DNA of 64,000 bases from Lytechinus pictus (lineage: Eukaryota > Echinodermata > Echinoidea > Temnopleuroida > Toxopneustidae), in assembly GCF_037042905.1 (NCBI RefSeq), contig NC_087252.1:31883994-31947993 (forward strand), written 5' to 3'. Below the pieces are notes generated by a model. It was not told the origin of the DNA and made no database searches. It saw nothing but the letters and a program-made list of their open reading frames with translations. The position numbers and the translations under genes are program-made. Below, in pieces: positions 1 through 11,300 of this stretch (position 1 is the stretch's first letter; each line of letters opens with the position of its first letter).

Positions 1-173
1 ATGAAAAGCAAGCAATAAAAAAGAAATTCAGGGGGTGGGGCATTTTTTTAAATGAAATTTTTGAAGTTACTCTAATTATTGCAGTGAATGAGGATTTTCC
101 AGGACATGAAACTTGGTGGGAGGGGGGAGAGCCTGATTTTTTTAAAAGAGCAAGTGCTAAGCCAGTCTATGTG

Positions 174-388
174 TTAGTGCTTCTGACTGAGGAGTTTCTC
201 CCATCTGTTCCCTTTTCCAGCTCCCTGGTCCCTGCCCTGGTCTAGCTGATCCAAGGAGTTACCAGCTAACTCCTTGGCTGATCCTCTCAATTCACTGATT
301 ATCCGGATGTTCACGGGGATGTTCACAGCATCAATGATAGCATCCCTGGATGCGAGATGTTGCTGAGCTCGCTTGCTGGCAGATGCAC
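174..388 (-). CDS. Possible terminal coding exon of an unrecognised minus-strand gene
   Basis: The minus strand has a pyrimidine-rich stretch ending in GCAG at about 389-395, followed by 71 open codons and a TAA at 174-176. The peptide is hydrophilic and looks helical, with an Ala/Arg/Gln-rich start (ASASKRAQQHLASRDAI) and an end GNRWEKLLSQKH. Its composition looks coding, unlike the low-complexity ORFs nearby. I do not recognise the family. The upstream exons would have to lie at higher coordinates, inside or beyond the BBX 5' region, and I could not find them. It could be the end of a small gene, a pseudogene fragment or chance. Confidence 0.3.
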
Positions 389-839
389 CTGCAACGCAGA
401 GCAAATGCAGCTAATCTAGTCTGAAGCCACAGACCCTGACTGATACTTCAATTAAAAAGTGTGCCTCGAAACAAATCTAGAGCAAGTTCCAAATCATTTT
501 TAAAGTTTGAAGTTTGACATAATTGTAGTACAAAGGTCATGAAGGGCTACTTTTATCTATAAAATCAGACTGCTTTCAACAACTTTCCTTTTAAGTAAAG
601 TTTTGTGTCTGCAAACGACAGCTAGCTCCCTGTAAGGTCAACTGGGGTCGTGAAATATGCAAATTAGAGTAAATTGCATTGACTTGCCTGGACGGTCTCT
701 CTGAAACATGACTTTTTACATCTTTTTAATTGAATGAGGTAAGTGACGACTGGTTTCCGTATGAAAGAGATTTTGATTATTAATGCTTCTGGAGGAATGG
801 TATCATGTTCCATCGTAAACATATCATTTTAAACGAGGA

Positions 840-1080
840 TTTTGGAGAAAAACGTGTTTGATGGTGTGCTCAATTTGTGGAGTGCAGCTGCAGTGGAGCA
901 GTTGAGAGAAAGTCGCATCAGCAGCTGCGCTCCGATCCCCGGCCGTGTGAAGGCTATGCTCGCTTCGAACTGAGCTGTGTCGTGTGTGATGATGCGATGG
1001 ATGGTATATAGTTGGCGATTTTGCCGCTTGTCTTAGCATTGGCTAAATCATCGGCTTGTACGTGTTGTCCGCGTTGGATG
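840..1080. promoter_or_regulatory. CpG-richer patch, candidate BBX promoter or 5' UTR exon
   Basis: This stretch has more CpG and GC than its AT-rich surroundings (CAGCTG boxes, CCCCGGCCG near 940, several CG dinucleotides). It lies about 1.3 kb upstream of the first BBX coding exon, which begins with an acceptor and so needs an upstream non-coding exon. No clear TATA box or donor was found. The assignment is positional inference only. Confidence 0.2.
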
Positions 1081-1228
1081 AGGGAAGATGAAACATTGAC
1101 AGTTACTTGAAGGTCAAGTCCACTTCAGAAAAATGTTGATTTGATTCAATCAAACAAGCATAACATTTTTTAACACTGAAAATTTCATCAAAATCGGATG
1201 TAAATACAGTAAGAAAGTTAAGACTTAA

Positions 1229-1478
1229 GGAGAAGAAGAAGAGGATGAAGAAGGAGAAGAGGAAAAGAAGAGAAAGGAGAAGAGAAAGAAGAAGAGGAAG
1301 AAGAAGAAGAGGAATAAGAAGAAGATGAAGAAGAAGAGGAAGAAGAAGAGAAAGGAGAAGAAAAGGGAGAACAAGAGGAAGAAGAAGTAGAAGAAGAGGA
1401 GGAAGAAGAAGGAGAAGAGAAAGAAGAAAAGAGAAAGGAGAGGAAGAAGAAGAAGAGAAGTAGAAACTAGAAGAAGAG
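1229..1478. repeat. (GAA)n/(GAAGAG)n purine microsatellite
   Basis: About 250 bp of almost pure purine on the plus strand, built from GAA, GAG and AGG units. The Phe/Leu/Ser-rich reading frame on the other strand is a by-product of the repeat. Such polypurine-polypyrimidine tracts can adopt triplex structures. Confidence 0.9.
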
Positions 1479-2319
1479 GAAAGAGAAGTGTGTGGAAATT
1501 GGAATACAAAGTATCGTGAATAAGATAATTGTCAAAGGCTTGAAATCTACTTCTGTACAATAATCACCAACCTTTTATACATGTGTACATCTAAAAGCTA
1601 GGTGGACCAAAGATTTTCAGGGCCAAGGAAAAGGGAGAAAAGAAGGAAAGGAAAAAGGGTGAAAAATATATCTCTTGAATTACAGTATGGCAAAATTTAC
1701 CACAAAATGTTTTTTTTTTTGGAGGAAGGTCAAATTTTTTGCTTGATTCTTGCAGCTTTTAATAAATTTTGCCCCATATGCCTTTTCTGAACCCCTCAAA
1801 ATTGTTGGCTCATTTACTGCTTTTAAAACCACTCCTTAAAACTTTAAACTAAAAAAAAACAATCCCTTCCAACAGACTAGAGTTTTGGTCAGTCTTTCCC
1901 CAACCATAAACACCACAAATAATGCGCATGTACTGTATGAAGTATTTCATTGTGCAACTTTTTTCTCAAGCAAGAGTATAGTGCAGGTAAACTAGAATTC
2001 AAGTTTTATGTCAACTTGCTAGTTAGTGAGGTACATAATATGTATTTGGTATCGATGCAAACAACACTACTCTTACATTTGTATTAAGTAGGAGAAAGGA
2101 AAATGAATACAAGGCGAGACTGAAAAGTGTTGAGCCTAACATAGAAAGGATTAAGATTAAGATTCATGAATGAATGAAGCACAACATGTTTAGAAATCTG
2201 CATACTTGGTAGTCGATGGTTTCGTACCATGGTACAATTGAAAACCTAGGCATACATGTATATTTGTCCTGTTGATCATAAATATGTCCTTAACTGTTTC
2301 CTTTCTTTTTTTTCTACAG

Positions 2320-2378
2320 ATATAAAAAACAAGATGCCGAAGTGCAGTGACTTCAAAAGTCCTCTGAAGAAATTAAAG
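2320..2378 (+). CDS. BBX: BBX exon 1 of 10 (first coding exon; ATG at 2334)
   Basis: Acceptor TTTCTACAG at 2311-2319, short leader, then ATG and 15 codons (MPKCSDFKSPLKKLK), ending at the donor AAG|GTGAAG. It ends in phase 0, as exon 2 requires. The basic N-terminus resembles the start of vertebrate BBX only loosely, so this exon rests on splice signals and phase. Its donor is also the first base of a 0.33-kb repeat array. Confidence 0.55.
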
Positions 2379-5300
2379 GTGAAGAACCTGAGAAATATTC
2401 TTATTGGTGTTGACATGATATTTTCCACTTTTTCATCTATTTTTTTTAAATTGGATTACTCTCAGAATAAAATTTGAAAGAAATACATTGTCAGTGCTTG
2501 ATTCTACTGAAACAAACTGGATTGGACTTTATTTTGTACAATCTCACCATCACTTGATAGAATTTGGTGCCAATTTGATGCCAAGGATCATTGGTACTTT
2601 ATAGGACTTGGTGTTCAAATGTTGATTTATGCAATATGCTGGGAGAGAGAAATAAAAAAATCCCCACAAAAACAAAAATAAAAACAGTGAAAAACATTAA
2701 AGGGGAATCCAACCCAAATAAAAACTTATTTTTATAAGGAAAAGAAAAATCAGACAAGTTGATAGGTGAAAGTTTGAACAATATTGGACAAACAACAAGA
2801 AAGTTATGAATTTTTAAAAGTTGTAAATATTGGTAATCACTATACTCATGGAGACTTCAAATTGGCTGCATATGGGATGTCATAGTGATGTAAGGCAAGG
2901 ACTACTCTTCCATGTACTCCAATACATATTTTGGCTAAAATTTCATTTTTCCCAAAAGTTTGATTTCAAATTATATTTTTCTTTCATGAGGACATAAAAC
3001 AATATACTACCTGGGTTATATTTAGATAACTTCCCCAGGGGAATGGGTACTTAGGAGAAAACCACAAATTCCTGATGATAAAGTACATGGCCTATGGGAA
3101 AGTTGTCCTTGCCCCTTGTCATAATTTACTTACCCAGTTGCCAATTTGAAATCTACATAGTATCAGTGATCTCAATTTTAAAGCAGCTGTAACTTTCTTA
3201 TTGATTGTCCGATTTCTTTCAAACTTTCACCATCCTGTTTAATTTATTTTTCTCCTTCCCAACACAACATTTTATGGCCAAGGCTGGATTCCCCTTTAAC
3301 ACCTAGGTGAAGAACCTCACAAATATTCTTATTGCTGTTGACACGATATTTTCCACTTTTTCATCTATTTTTTTTTTTAATTGGATTGCTCTCAGAATAA
3401 ATTTTTGAAAGAAATACATTGTCAGTGCTTGATTCTACTGAAACAAACTGGATTGGACTTTATTTTGTACAATCTCACCATCACTTGATAGAATTTGGTG
3501 CCAATTTGATGCCAAGGATCATTGGTACTTTATAGGACTTGGTGTTCAAATGTTGATTTATGCAATATGCTGGGAGAGAGAAATAAAAAAATCCCCACAA
3601 AAACAAAAATAAAAACAGTGAAAAACATTAACACCTAGTTGAAGAACCTCACAAATATTCTTATTGGTGTTCACACGATATTTTCCACTTTTTCATCTAT
3701 TTTTTTTAAAAATTGGATTGCTCTCAGAATAAATTTTTGCAAGAAATACATTGTCAGTGCTTGATTCTACTGAAACAAACTGGATTGGACTTTATTTTGG
3801 ACAATCTCACCATCAAACGATAGAATTTGGTGCCAATTTGATGCCAAGGATCATTGGTACTTTATAGGACTTGGTGTTCAAATGTTGATTTATGCATTAT
3901 GCTGTGAGAGAGAAATAAAAAAAGAACCCATGAAAAAAAAAACCAGTGAAAAACATTAATAAAAAAAAACCTAGGCTAAGCAAAATATTTTCCTGGAGGA
4001 CTGGACATCTTAGGATATTTTGCTTAACTTTCAAGTTTCCTTATTTTTCAATGAAATGAAACAAATATCCTTCGTAGTTCCTACCTTAAAGATTACATTG
4101 AGAAAAAATTATTTTGAAGCAGATACGAACCAAATTGAAATAGCACCATCTCAAGTTCTCAACTACTCAAATCAGGCCAGGCTTTTAACCCAGAATGCAA
4201 CACTGAGTGGTGTAGTCTTGTAATGTAGGCCTACCTGAAAAAAATAACATGCTACATTTAATCCACTACATACATTCAAACCACAGTAGATCTATCCTAC
4301 CTAGTAGCAAAAGCAAGTTCTTTCTTCTCAAAAACCTTTTAGTTTTTCTCTACACAGTTCGAACCTCGGCCGAGTCAGACCAAAAGACGTTAAAAGATGG
4401 GAGTTGCTGCTACCCTGTTTGGCGTGCAACGATTAAAGGGATAGAGCCTCATAGATGTGGCGCTGCACAGCAGCTGCCGGGCCCACGATCAATTGGGCAA
4501 AGCAAATTTTCAGAGTATTTCATTTCATGTCTATTTCGAACAACAAAATATGGATCTGGATTTTTGATTGGATTATGAATAGAAATCTGCAAACAAAAAG
4601 TGCAAAGGTATGTTTTAAGACTAGATATTGGAACTCACAGTCAATGAGCGACCACACACAGTCATCATCATTGATCCAAAGTTTTAAATCTGGGGCCTTT
4701 CACAAAGGTTAGCGAAATGGTAAGCTTTATTTTCTTGATTGATTGTACATTGTATTCAATGGAATCAATCGTAGAAAAATGTTTTACGATCATTGCTACG
4801 TTTTGTGTTACGGGCCCCAGTATACACGCAGCAACTGCCCTTACCCTCCCTCCACCTTTGCCCGATTCAGTGCACCCTCAACCCAACCCTCCTACTCTCC
4901 TGCTCCTCTTGCCTCATCCATGTCTTCTTAGTCCGTCCAGTATTTTTCAGTTCTCTCCCCCTTTAGAGCAAATCTGTAATATATTGACGTGAGTCTGTCA
5001 CTCCACTGCTAAGGGAGCTTCATATGCTAAGGGTTCGTGAACGAATTGATTTTAAGATCCTCTTGCTTACTTTCCAATGTTTGATAAAATCAGCTCCAGT
5101 CTACCTTCAACAATTAATATCAGAATACTCACCCTCCCGCAACTTGCGCTCATGCAAAAAATCACTCTTAAAAGTTCCTGCCATCAACACCCAGTCTTAT
5201 GGTTCCCGATCTTTTTGTTCAGCATCCCCTCAACTTTGGAACAACCTTCCTCAGAGCATAAAACAAGCAGACTCAACTGACAAATTCAAATCTATGTTAA

Positions 5301-8300
5301 AAACTCATCTTTTCGTTAAATAGATCATCCTTAGCATATGCGGCTTCAACTGTCTACTTTCAACTGTTAACATGTATAATTTGATTTTAGCTGAAATTTC
5401 TTGTCTTCCTATGTATTTTCCTTAAGCGCTTAGAGACATTCTTTGTGATAAGCGCTATATAAATGATGTTAATTATTATTATTATTATATTCAATCCTTG
5501 ATGTGGTAATGTTTGCAGGAAGATCTACTTGGAAAGCATCCATCGTCCTCGGCGTCATCTTCCTCCTCGACGACCATCCCCAATTCCCATCTCAATCCCG
5601 ATGACCTGTTTGCCGAGTCCTTCTCTCAAGACGATAGCCAGCTCCGAAGGCCTATGAATGCATTCCTACTCTTCTGTAAGCGTCATCGTCAGGTGGTCAG
5701 GACTCGGCACCCTTGGCTCGATAACAGAGCTTGCACCAAGATGTTGGCCGATATGTGGGGCGCACTGGATGGAGACGAGAAGGAGAAATATCTGCAGCTT
5801 GCGAGAGAGGTAAGGCATTGTTGACTGCAGTGCATGAAAGACATGAGTGCGTCGGGCGATTTTGTCTTCTTGACAGCCCAAATCGCCATGAAATTCCCGC
5901 CAAATGCATGCTTGGGGGGACCATTCTTCCTAGAGTCACCCCAAGATCTGTCACAAACAATATTGAAGATAGAAAATCAATATTTAACTATGGCAGACTA
6001 ATAATTGCCCCTGAAAAGAACCCCTTAAAATGATAGAATTAGCCCCCCAAATTCACCCTCCAACATGAAAATGAGTGCCTACCTTGATTGACCGTCTTAC
6101 GAATAGCTCCAGTTGATCCGGTGAATAACAACTGATCCCCATGTCAAATTGAAATTGGCAACTTGGTTGATTGTATGGACATCAAGTACTCAATAATTTG
6201 ATGTCTAGCATTGTGAGTTCGGTGTTTTGCTTTCGAAAATCAATTTGTGGTAATAGAACAGGTGGGTGTTTCATACAGCTGTTCGTAAGTTAAGAGCGAC
6301 TTCAAGAACGACTGGTGATCCTTTCTTGGGGTAAATTGTATTGAATTGGCGATTGTTGAGCGCGTATAAGAAGTGTTCACCAGTCGTTCTTAAAGTCGCT
6401 CTTAACTTAAGAACAGCTTTATAAAACGGGCCCCCTGGGCATGCCATGTACCATATAAATTTGCGCTGTAGTTTTGATTGTGAATATGAGATTTCAGGCA
6501 TTTACCAGGTTTCCATCTTTTATCGCAACACTGAAATTAATTTGAGAACTGAATCCATAACATAAAAATGTGTCTGTTCCATCCTGTGAACCCTTTCATC
6601 CGAATATAATTTTTTTTGTCCACTGTAATCTCAGCAATGATAGTGAAGGATTACTGAATCAAAGTGTAAAGCAAAGTGATCATACACAAATGATTTGTAA
6701 ATTGGCATTGTAGTAGGCACATCGTGCTCTTGTGGTTATGGCACTTTCATTTCAAACAGAGGGTTGTGGCAGACCTGCCAACCAGTACGTTTTTGGCGTA
6801 TTTGGTACGTTTTTGCAACCAAAATATGGCAGTACGTTTTTTCTTTAAAAAATATGTTTTTGTGAAAAATAATTTTTTTTAATTTTTTTTCACAAAATCG
6901 TAATTTATTGAGAAAAATCATCTCTATATGTCTCTATTTCATAAAACTTACACAAATATGGTTATTAGATCAATGTAATTTCAGGTAACTTTTTTTTTTC
7001 AATCATTTTGTTAAAACCAGGGTGAAATATACACATGTTTATTATGTTTTTTTTCATCTGCAAGAGCAGTGCGCATTTAAGCTTGCATGCAGCTTGAGCG
7101 CCGCGATGAGCGAATGCGCCATGTATTTTATTATGAAATAAACTTTTTTTGGGAAAAATACGCTTTTTTTTATCACAGAATACACTTTTTCATCCCCAAA
7201 GGTTGGCAGGTCTGTTGTGGGTTTGAACCCCAACCATGGTGCGTTTTTTTCCTCCAAGTATAAAATGTATCCACATTGTACTGCACTTGACCCAGGTGAG
7301 GTGAATGGTTACCTGTCATGTGGAGCGTTGTGGCCCAGTGGATTAGTCTCCGGAATTCGAAACAGAGGGTCATGGGTTCGAATTCCAGCCATGGCGTAAT
7401 TTCCTTCAGCAAGGAATTCACGTTGTACTGCACTCAACCCAGGTGAGATGAATGGGTACCTGGCAGGAATTTATTCCTTGAAACGCCACCGCGCTGTATA
7501 AGGCTGCGGGGCTAAAGCCAGGGTAATAATATCCAAGTCCTTAGGAAGCGCATAGGGACCTTATGACATAGTGTGATATGCGCTATACAAGAACTGCGTT
7601 ATTATTATTATGATTAATTCCTTAAATTTACTGAGCACAGCAAGCGGGAGCTCAAGCTTAAAGCAATGGTAATACTGTGGCAAATTTTATTCTCTGAAAA
7701 CATATATAAATTTATGATAATCGGCTTTAAAAAAATCAGAACAACGTCTCTAAAACCGCTTTACAGATATATTATTACCCTGGTCATTGGATCCTGCCAT
7801 GCTGCATACAATGTACCGGAATACTCTTTCTCCACTCCCTGGGGAGCATTCTAACAAGCCTTCCAAGATTTTATTGCTAAGGCCTAAGCATACTACATAC
7901 GCTGTCACATCCTACTGGGTACCCATTTAACACCTGGGTGGATAGTGGCATAGTGTGGATTGATGCCTTGCCAAAGGACGCTAGGCCATGATGGGATTCA
8001 AACACATGTTCCTCTGATTACAAGGCGATAGTCGGAACTGCTACACCACGATGCTTCCACATTTAGCTATTATTATTCATATGCAAGTTCTTTAATATAT
8101 ATTATTTGGTTCAATTTGACAGTGTAAAGCTGCATTCATGAAAGCCCACCCAGATTATAAATGGAGCGGTCCTCATCGACACGCTGGTGGGAAGGTAACC
8201 AATCCTGGTAATATAACGACACGACCGCCAAGCACAAAAGAAAACAAGGCCGGGATTACCGTTGGAAAGCTAGCAGGTAAATCAAATGTTTGGTCTTACC

Positions 8301-11300
8301 ACTACTTTGCAGTGTTATAATGTTTTTTTTTTTTTTTAGATAGAGGGGTGACGCTAAAGTTTTGAGCCTTACATGGAAAGGCTAGAGATCTGAAGACCAG
8401 GGCCCCGTCTTACAAAGAGTTATGATTGATCCGATCAATCGCAACTATGGATGGCCAGCAACGTCAACATGTATTATGCATGCTTGTTCAAAATATTTTC
8501 TAACTTTGATGTATATTCATGCATTGTTTTCTTAAAAATTCACTGTGCTTCTCTTTGTTTACAAAGGACATTGTGCAAATTTCCTGTAGAAATATTTATG
8601 ACACTGATGGATTCCAAAGAGATACGATTGATTGGATCAATTGTAACTCTTGGAAAGACGGGACCCCTGATGTGGTCCATAAAATCTTTTACATTTCTTA
8701 ATCCTACCAACCAAATTTTCTTGGTCATTGCCCGGGGGGAGGGGGCACTCAGTATATAATGCATGGTGGGTATGTCCCGTGGAGGGGACCCCCATTTTTA
8801 CACTCAAATTTCCATTCCAAGTCATAGCATTTGTCTTATTGAGAAAAAGAACAAAGAAAGCTGCTCCAAAGCATAGCATTTTCTTCTTATCGAGAAAAAA
8901 GAAGAAAGAAATCCGCTCCAAAGCTTCGCACATTTTCCGTTACGCCGTTCCGGTCACATTGATCTGCTACAATGAGCCGCAATTTTGGTTAAAAGCGGCT
9001 GCAGAGCGCTGTCCGACCATCGCCTCTGCGCTATCGCACCCGGCGTTTTCACAAACATTTGTAGTTCCGAAGCCCGTTTCGAGGACCCTCCATTTTACAA
9101 TAAGCCCGCTCCAAGGCCCCTGTTTTTTGTCTCGCCCGCAGCACATACCTACTACTTTTTTGGTCGAGTACCCCCCCCCCTCGGGTCATAGCAATATTTA
9201 GTATGATTTTACAGGCTCCTGTATCATAGTGTCTAATGAAAAATGGACAAACTTGAGTTGGCCTTCTTTGGGGTTGATGACATGGGATGCCTCCATTGTC
9301 CTGACTGCTCCTTCGTCTCAGGCTGATAGTGATGAACCCAAGTCTCCTCCATAGTCACAAATTGTTCCAAGAAATTGGATGGGTTAGCCTCAATTGAAGA
9401 TAATAATAATAATAATAATGATAATAATATTAATAATATTAATAATAATAATAATAATGATGATAATGAAAATAATAATAATGATAATAAATACATATGA
9501 TTTATAAAGCATCTTTTCCATTATGATTAAATGCTCAAGGCATAATAGAAGAGAGCAAAACATAAAAGTAAAGATAACTTAGAGAAGTACAAGAAAGGGT
9601 AAATTACAAATGAGGAAAAATGTCATTTAGAGCCAAGTCTCAACTGGGGTCATGTCTGTCAGCTGCAGAAACTTGATGACAGCTCGATAATCGGGTTTGT
9701 CCATTTTTCATGAGATACCCGATGCAGATATTTAGGACCCTATAAAATAAGACTAGTTAGACCACAACTTAAGACCAGAGTTTAGATTTAGACCCGAGTT
9801 TCGAAAACGGGCCTGAGTTGAAAGCCCCTTCAAAATAACTTCTTTCTTAGTACGGAAGATGTTGATCATCGTGGTAGTATAGAATTGGTAAAGGAAATAG
9901 TTTGCCACATCGTGAGACAACAGATTATTTCCTTTACCGAACTTCTTTCTTTTTCAGATCCATCTCAAATGGGAGGGTTAAGTCTTCTATTACTCGCTGG
10001 CCAGCAAGAGACGAGTACAAAACGTGTAGCGCCCTCATCTGACCAACATAAAACAGTCCGTAGGAGTAATTCAGAACCAGCAACCAACGAGAGGGAAGAT
10101 GATGACAGCATTAAATCAAAATTATTCCAGTTTGCCGAGGTAGGCCTGCTCTCATGATTTAATGTAAAAATGTGTATTCTTTTTCAAAATTTATAAAGTA
10201 TTTCTGATTCGTAGTATATTTGTGGCCATTCATCCTCAAAACCAGTGACGATTCGCCAGGCGAGATTCTGTGTAAATAGCCAAATTATTAATTTTGTCTT
10301 CAAAAGGTAAAAATGATCAGGAGAAGCTTATCTGGAAGAGTGATTCTCTCTCTTCATACTTTCAAAATCTGAAGTTGTAAAGTTAAATAACAAGATTTAA
10401 TAAGAATTCTTTGATTTTTTTTTTTTTTGGGGGGGGACAGTTTTGAAGTATTACACACTATGCATGTTTCATGCTTGAGTGAACCCAGATATCCATAGCT
10501 CTTGAACTTGTGTGGTATTTTTTTCATCAATTTTGACAAGATAGTTTACTCAATTTTATAGTGTTCCAATAAACAGTGGTCCCATATGAACAAACTGTTA
10601 CTTTGAAATGCTGGGTAGGGAAGGGATTATGGAAAGGGGGAGTGTTATTGTAATTCTAAATTATTGTAGTTTTATTGATATAAAATTTATACGTAGTTTG
10701 GCAGGTGTGAGCGGGGGGAGGGGGATGTATTGGGGGATTAGATGATGTCCTCAAAATGAAAGGTGAAAATCTTGTAGATTTGTTGATTAATAATAATAAT
10801 AGTAATGATAGTCAGTTCTTGTATAGCGCATAACACACGAATAACATCTCTATGCGCTTCCAAAGGACTTGGATATTATTACCCTGGCCGTAGCTCAAGC
10901 AGCTTTTACGCGCTCGGCATTTCAAGGAATAAATTCCTGCCAGGTACCCATTCACCTCACCTCACCTCGGTTGGGTGCAGCATAATGGATTAATTTCTTG
11001 CTGAAGGAAACTACACCGTGGCTGGGATTTGAACCCACTACCCTCTGTTTCAATGTCCGGAGACTAATCCGCTGGGCCACAACGCTTCACGTAATGCCTA
11101 AACTGTAATTGTTTTTTTCCGCTCCTCAGATGTGCTCCGATCAACTTGCCATGAAACCAGAACACAACTCTGATTCAATACACCTTTCCAATGTGATAAT
11201 CCCTGTTAACAATACAACCGATGTCTCAAAGGATAGTACATTGGATGCCTCCAGTAATAACAATAATACTATACCTCTTAACAGTCAGATGCATTTCAGG

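Noticed and set aside
1225-1560. 111-codon Phe/Leu-rich minus frame
   Set aside because: Pure by-product of the GAA microsatellite.
4020-4578. Short plus-strand frames after the BBX array
   Set aside because: No homology or splice sites consistent with BBX phases; part overlaps a repeat-like segment near 4360.
5731-6033. 100-codon plus frame overlapping the HMG exon
   Set aside because: Out of frame with the clearly homologous HMG-box frame and runs into the intron.
7320-7400. Possible tRNA gene
   Set aside because: A and B boxes are present, but there is no pairing acceptor stem or proper anticodon arm, and the unit continues into a SINE body with an (ATT)n tail. The same holds at 10793-11095, 30800-31027, 33785 and 16945.
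8728-9201. 157-codon plus-strand open frame
   Set aside because: It spans a G-tipped repeat with poly-Lys and Pro-rich ends, has no splice context or family resemblance, and overlapping frames are also open.
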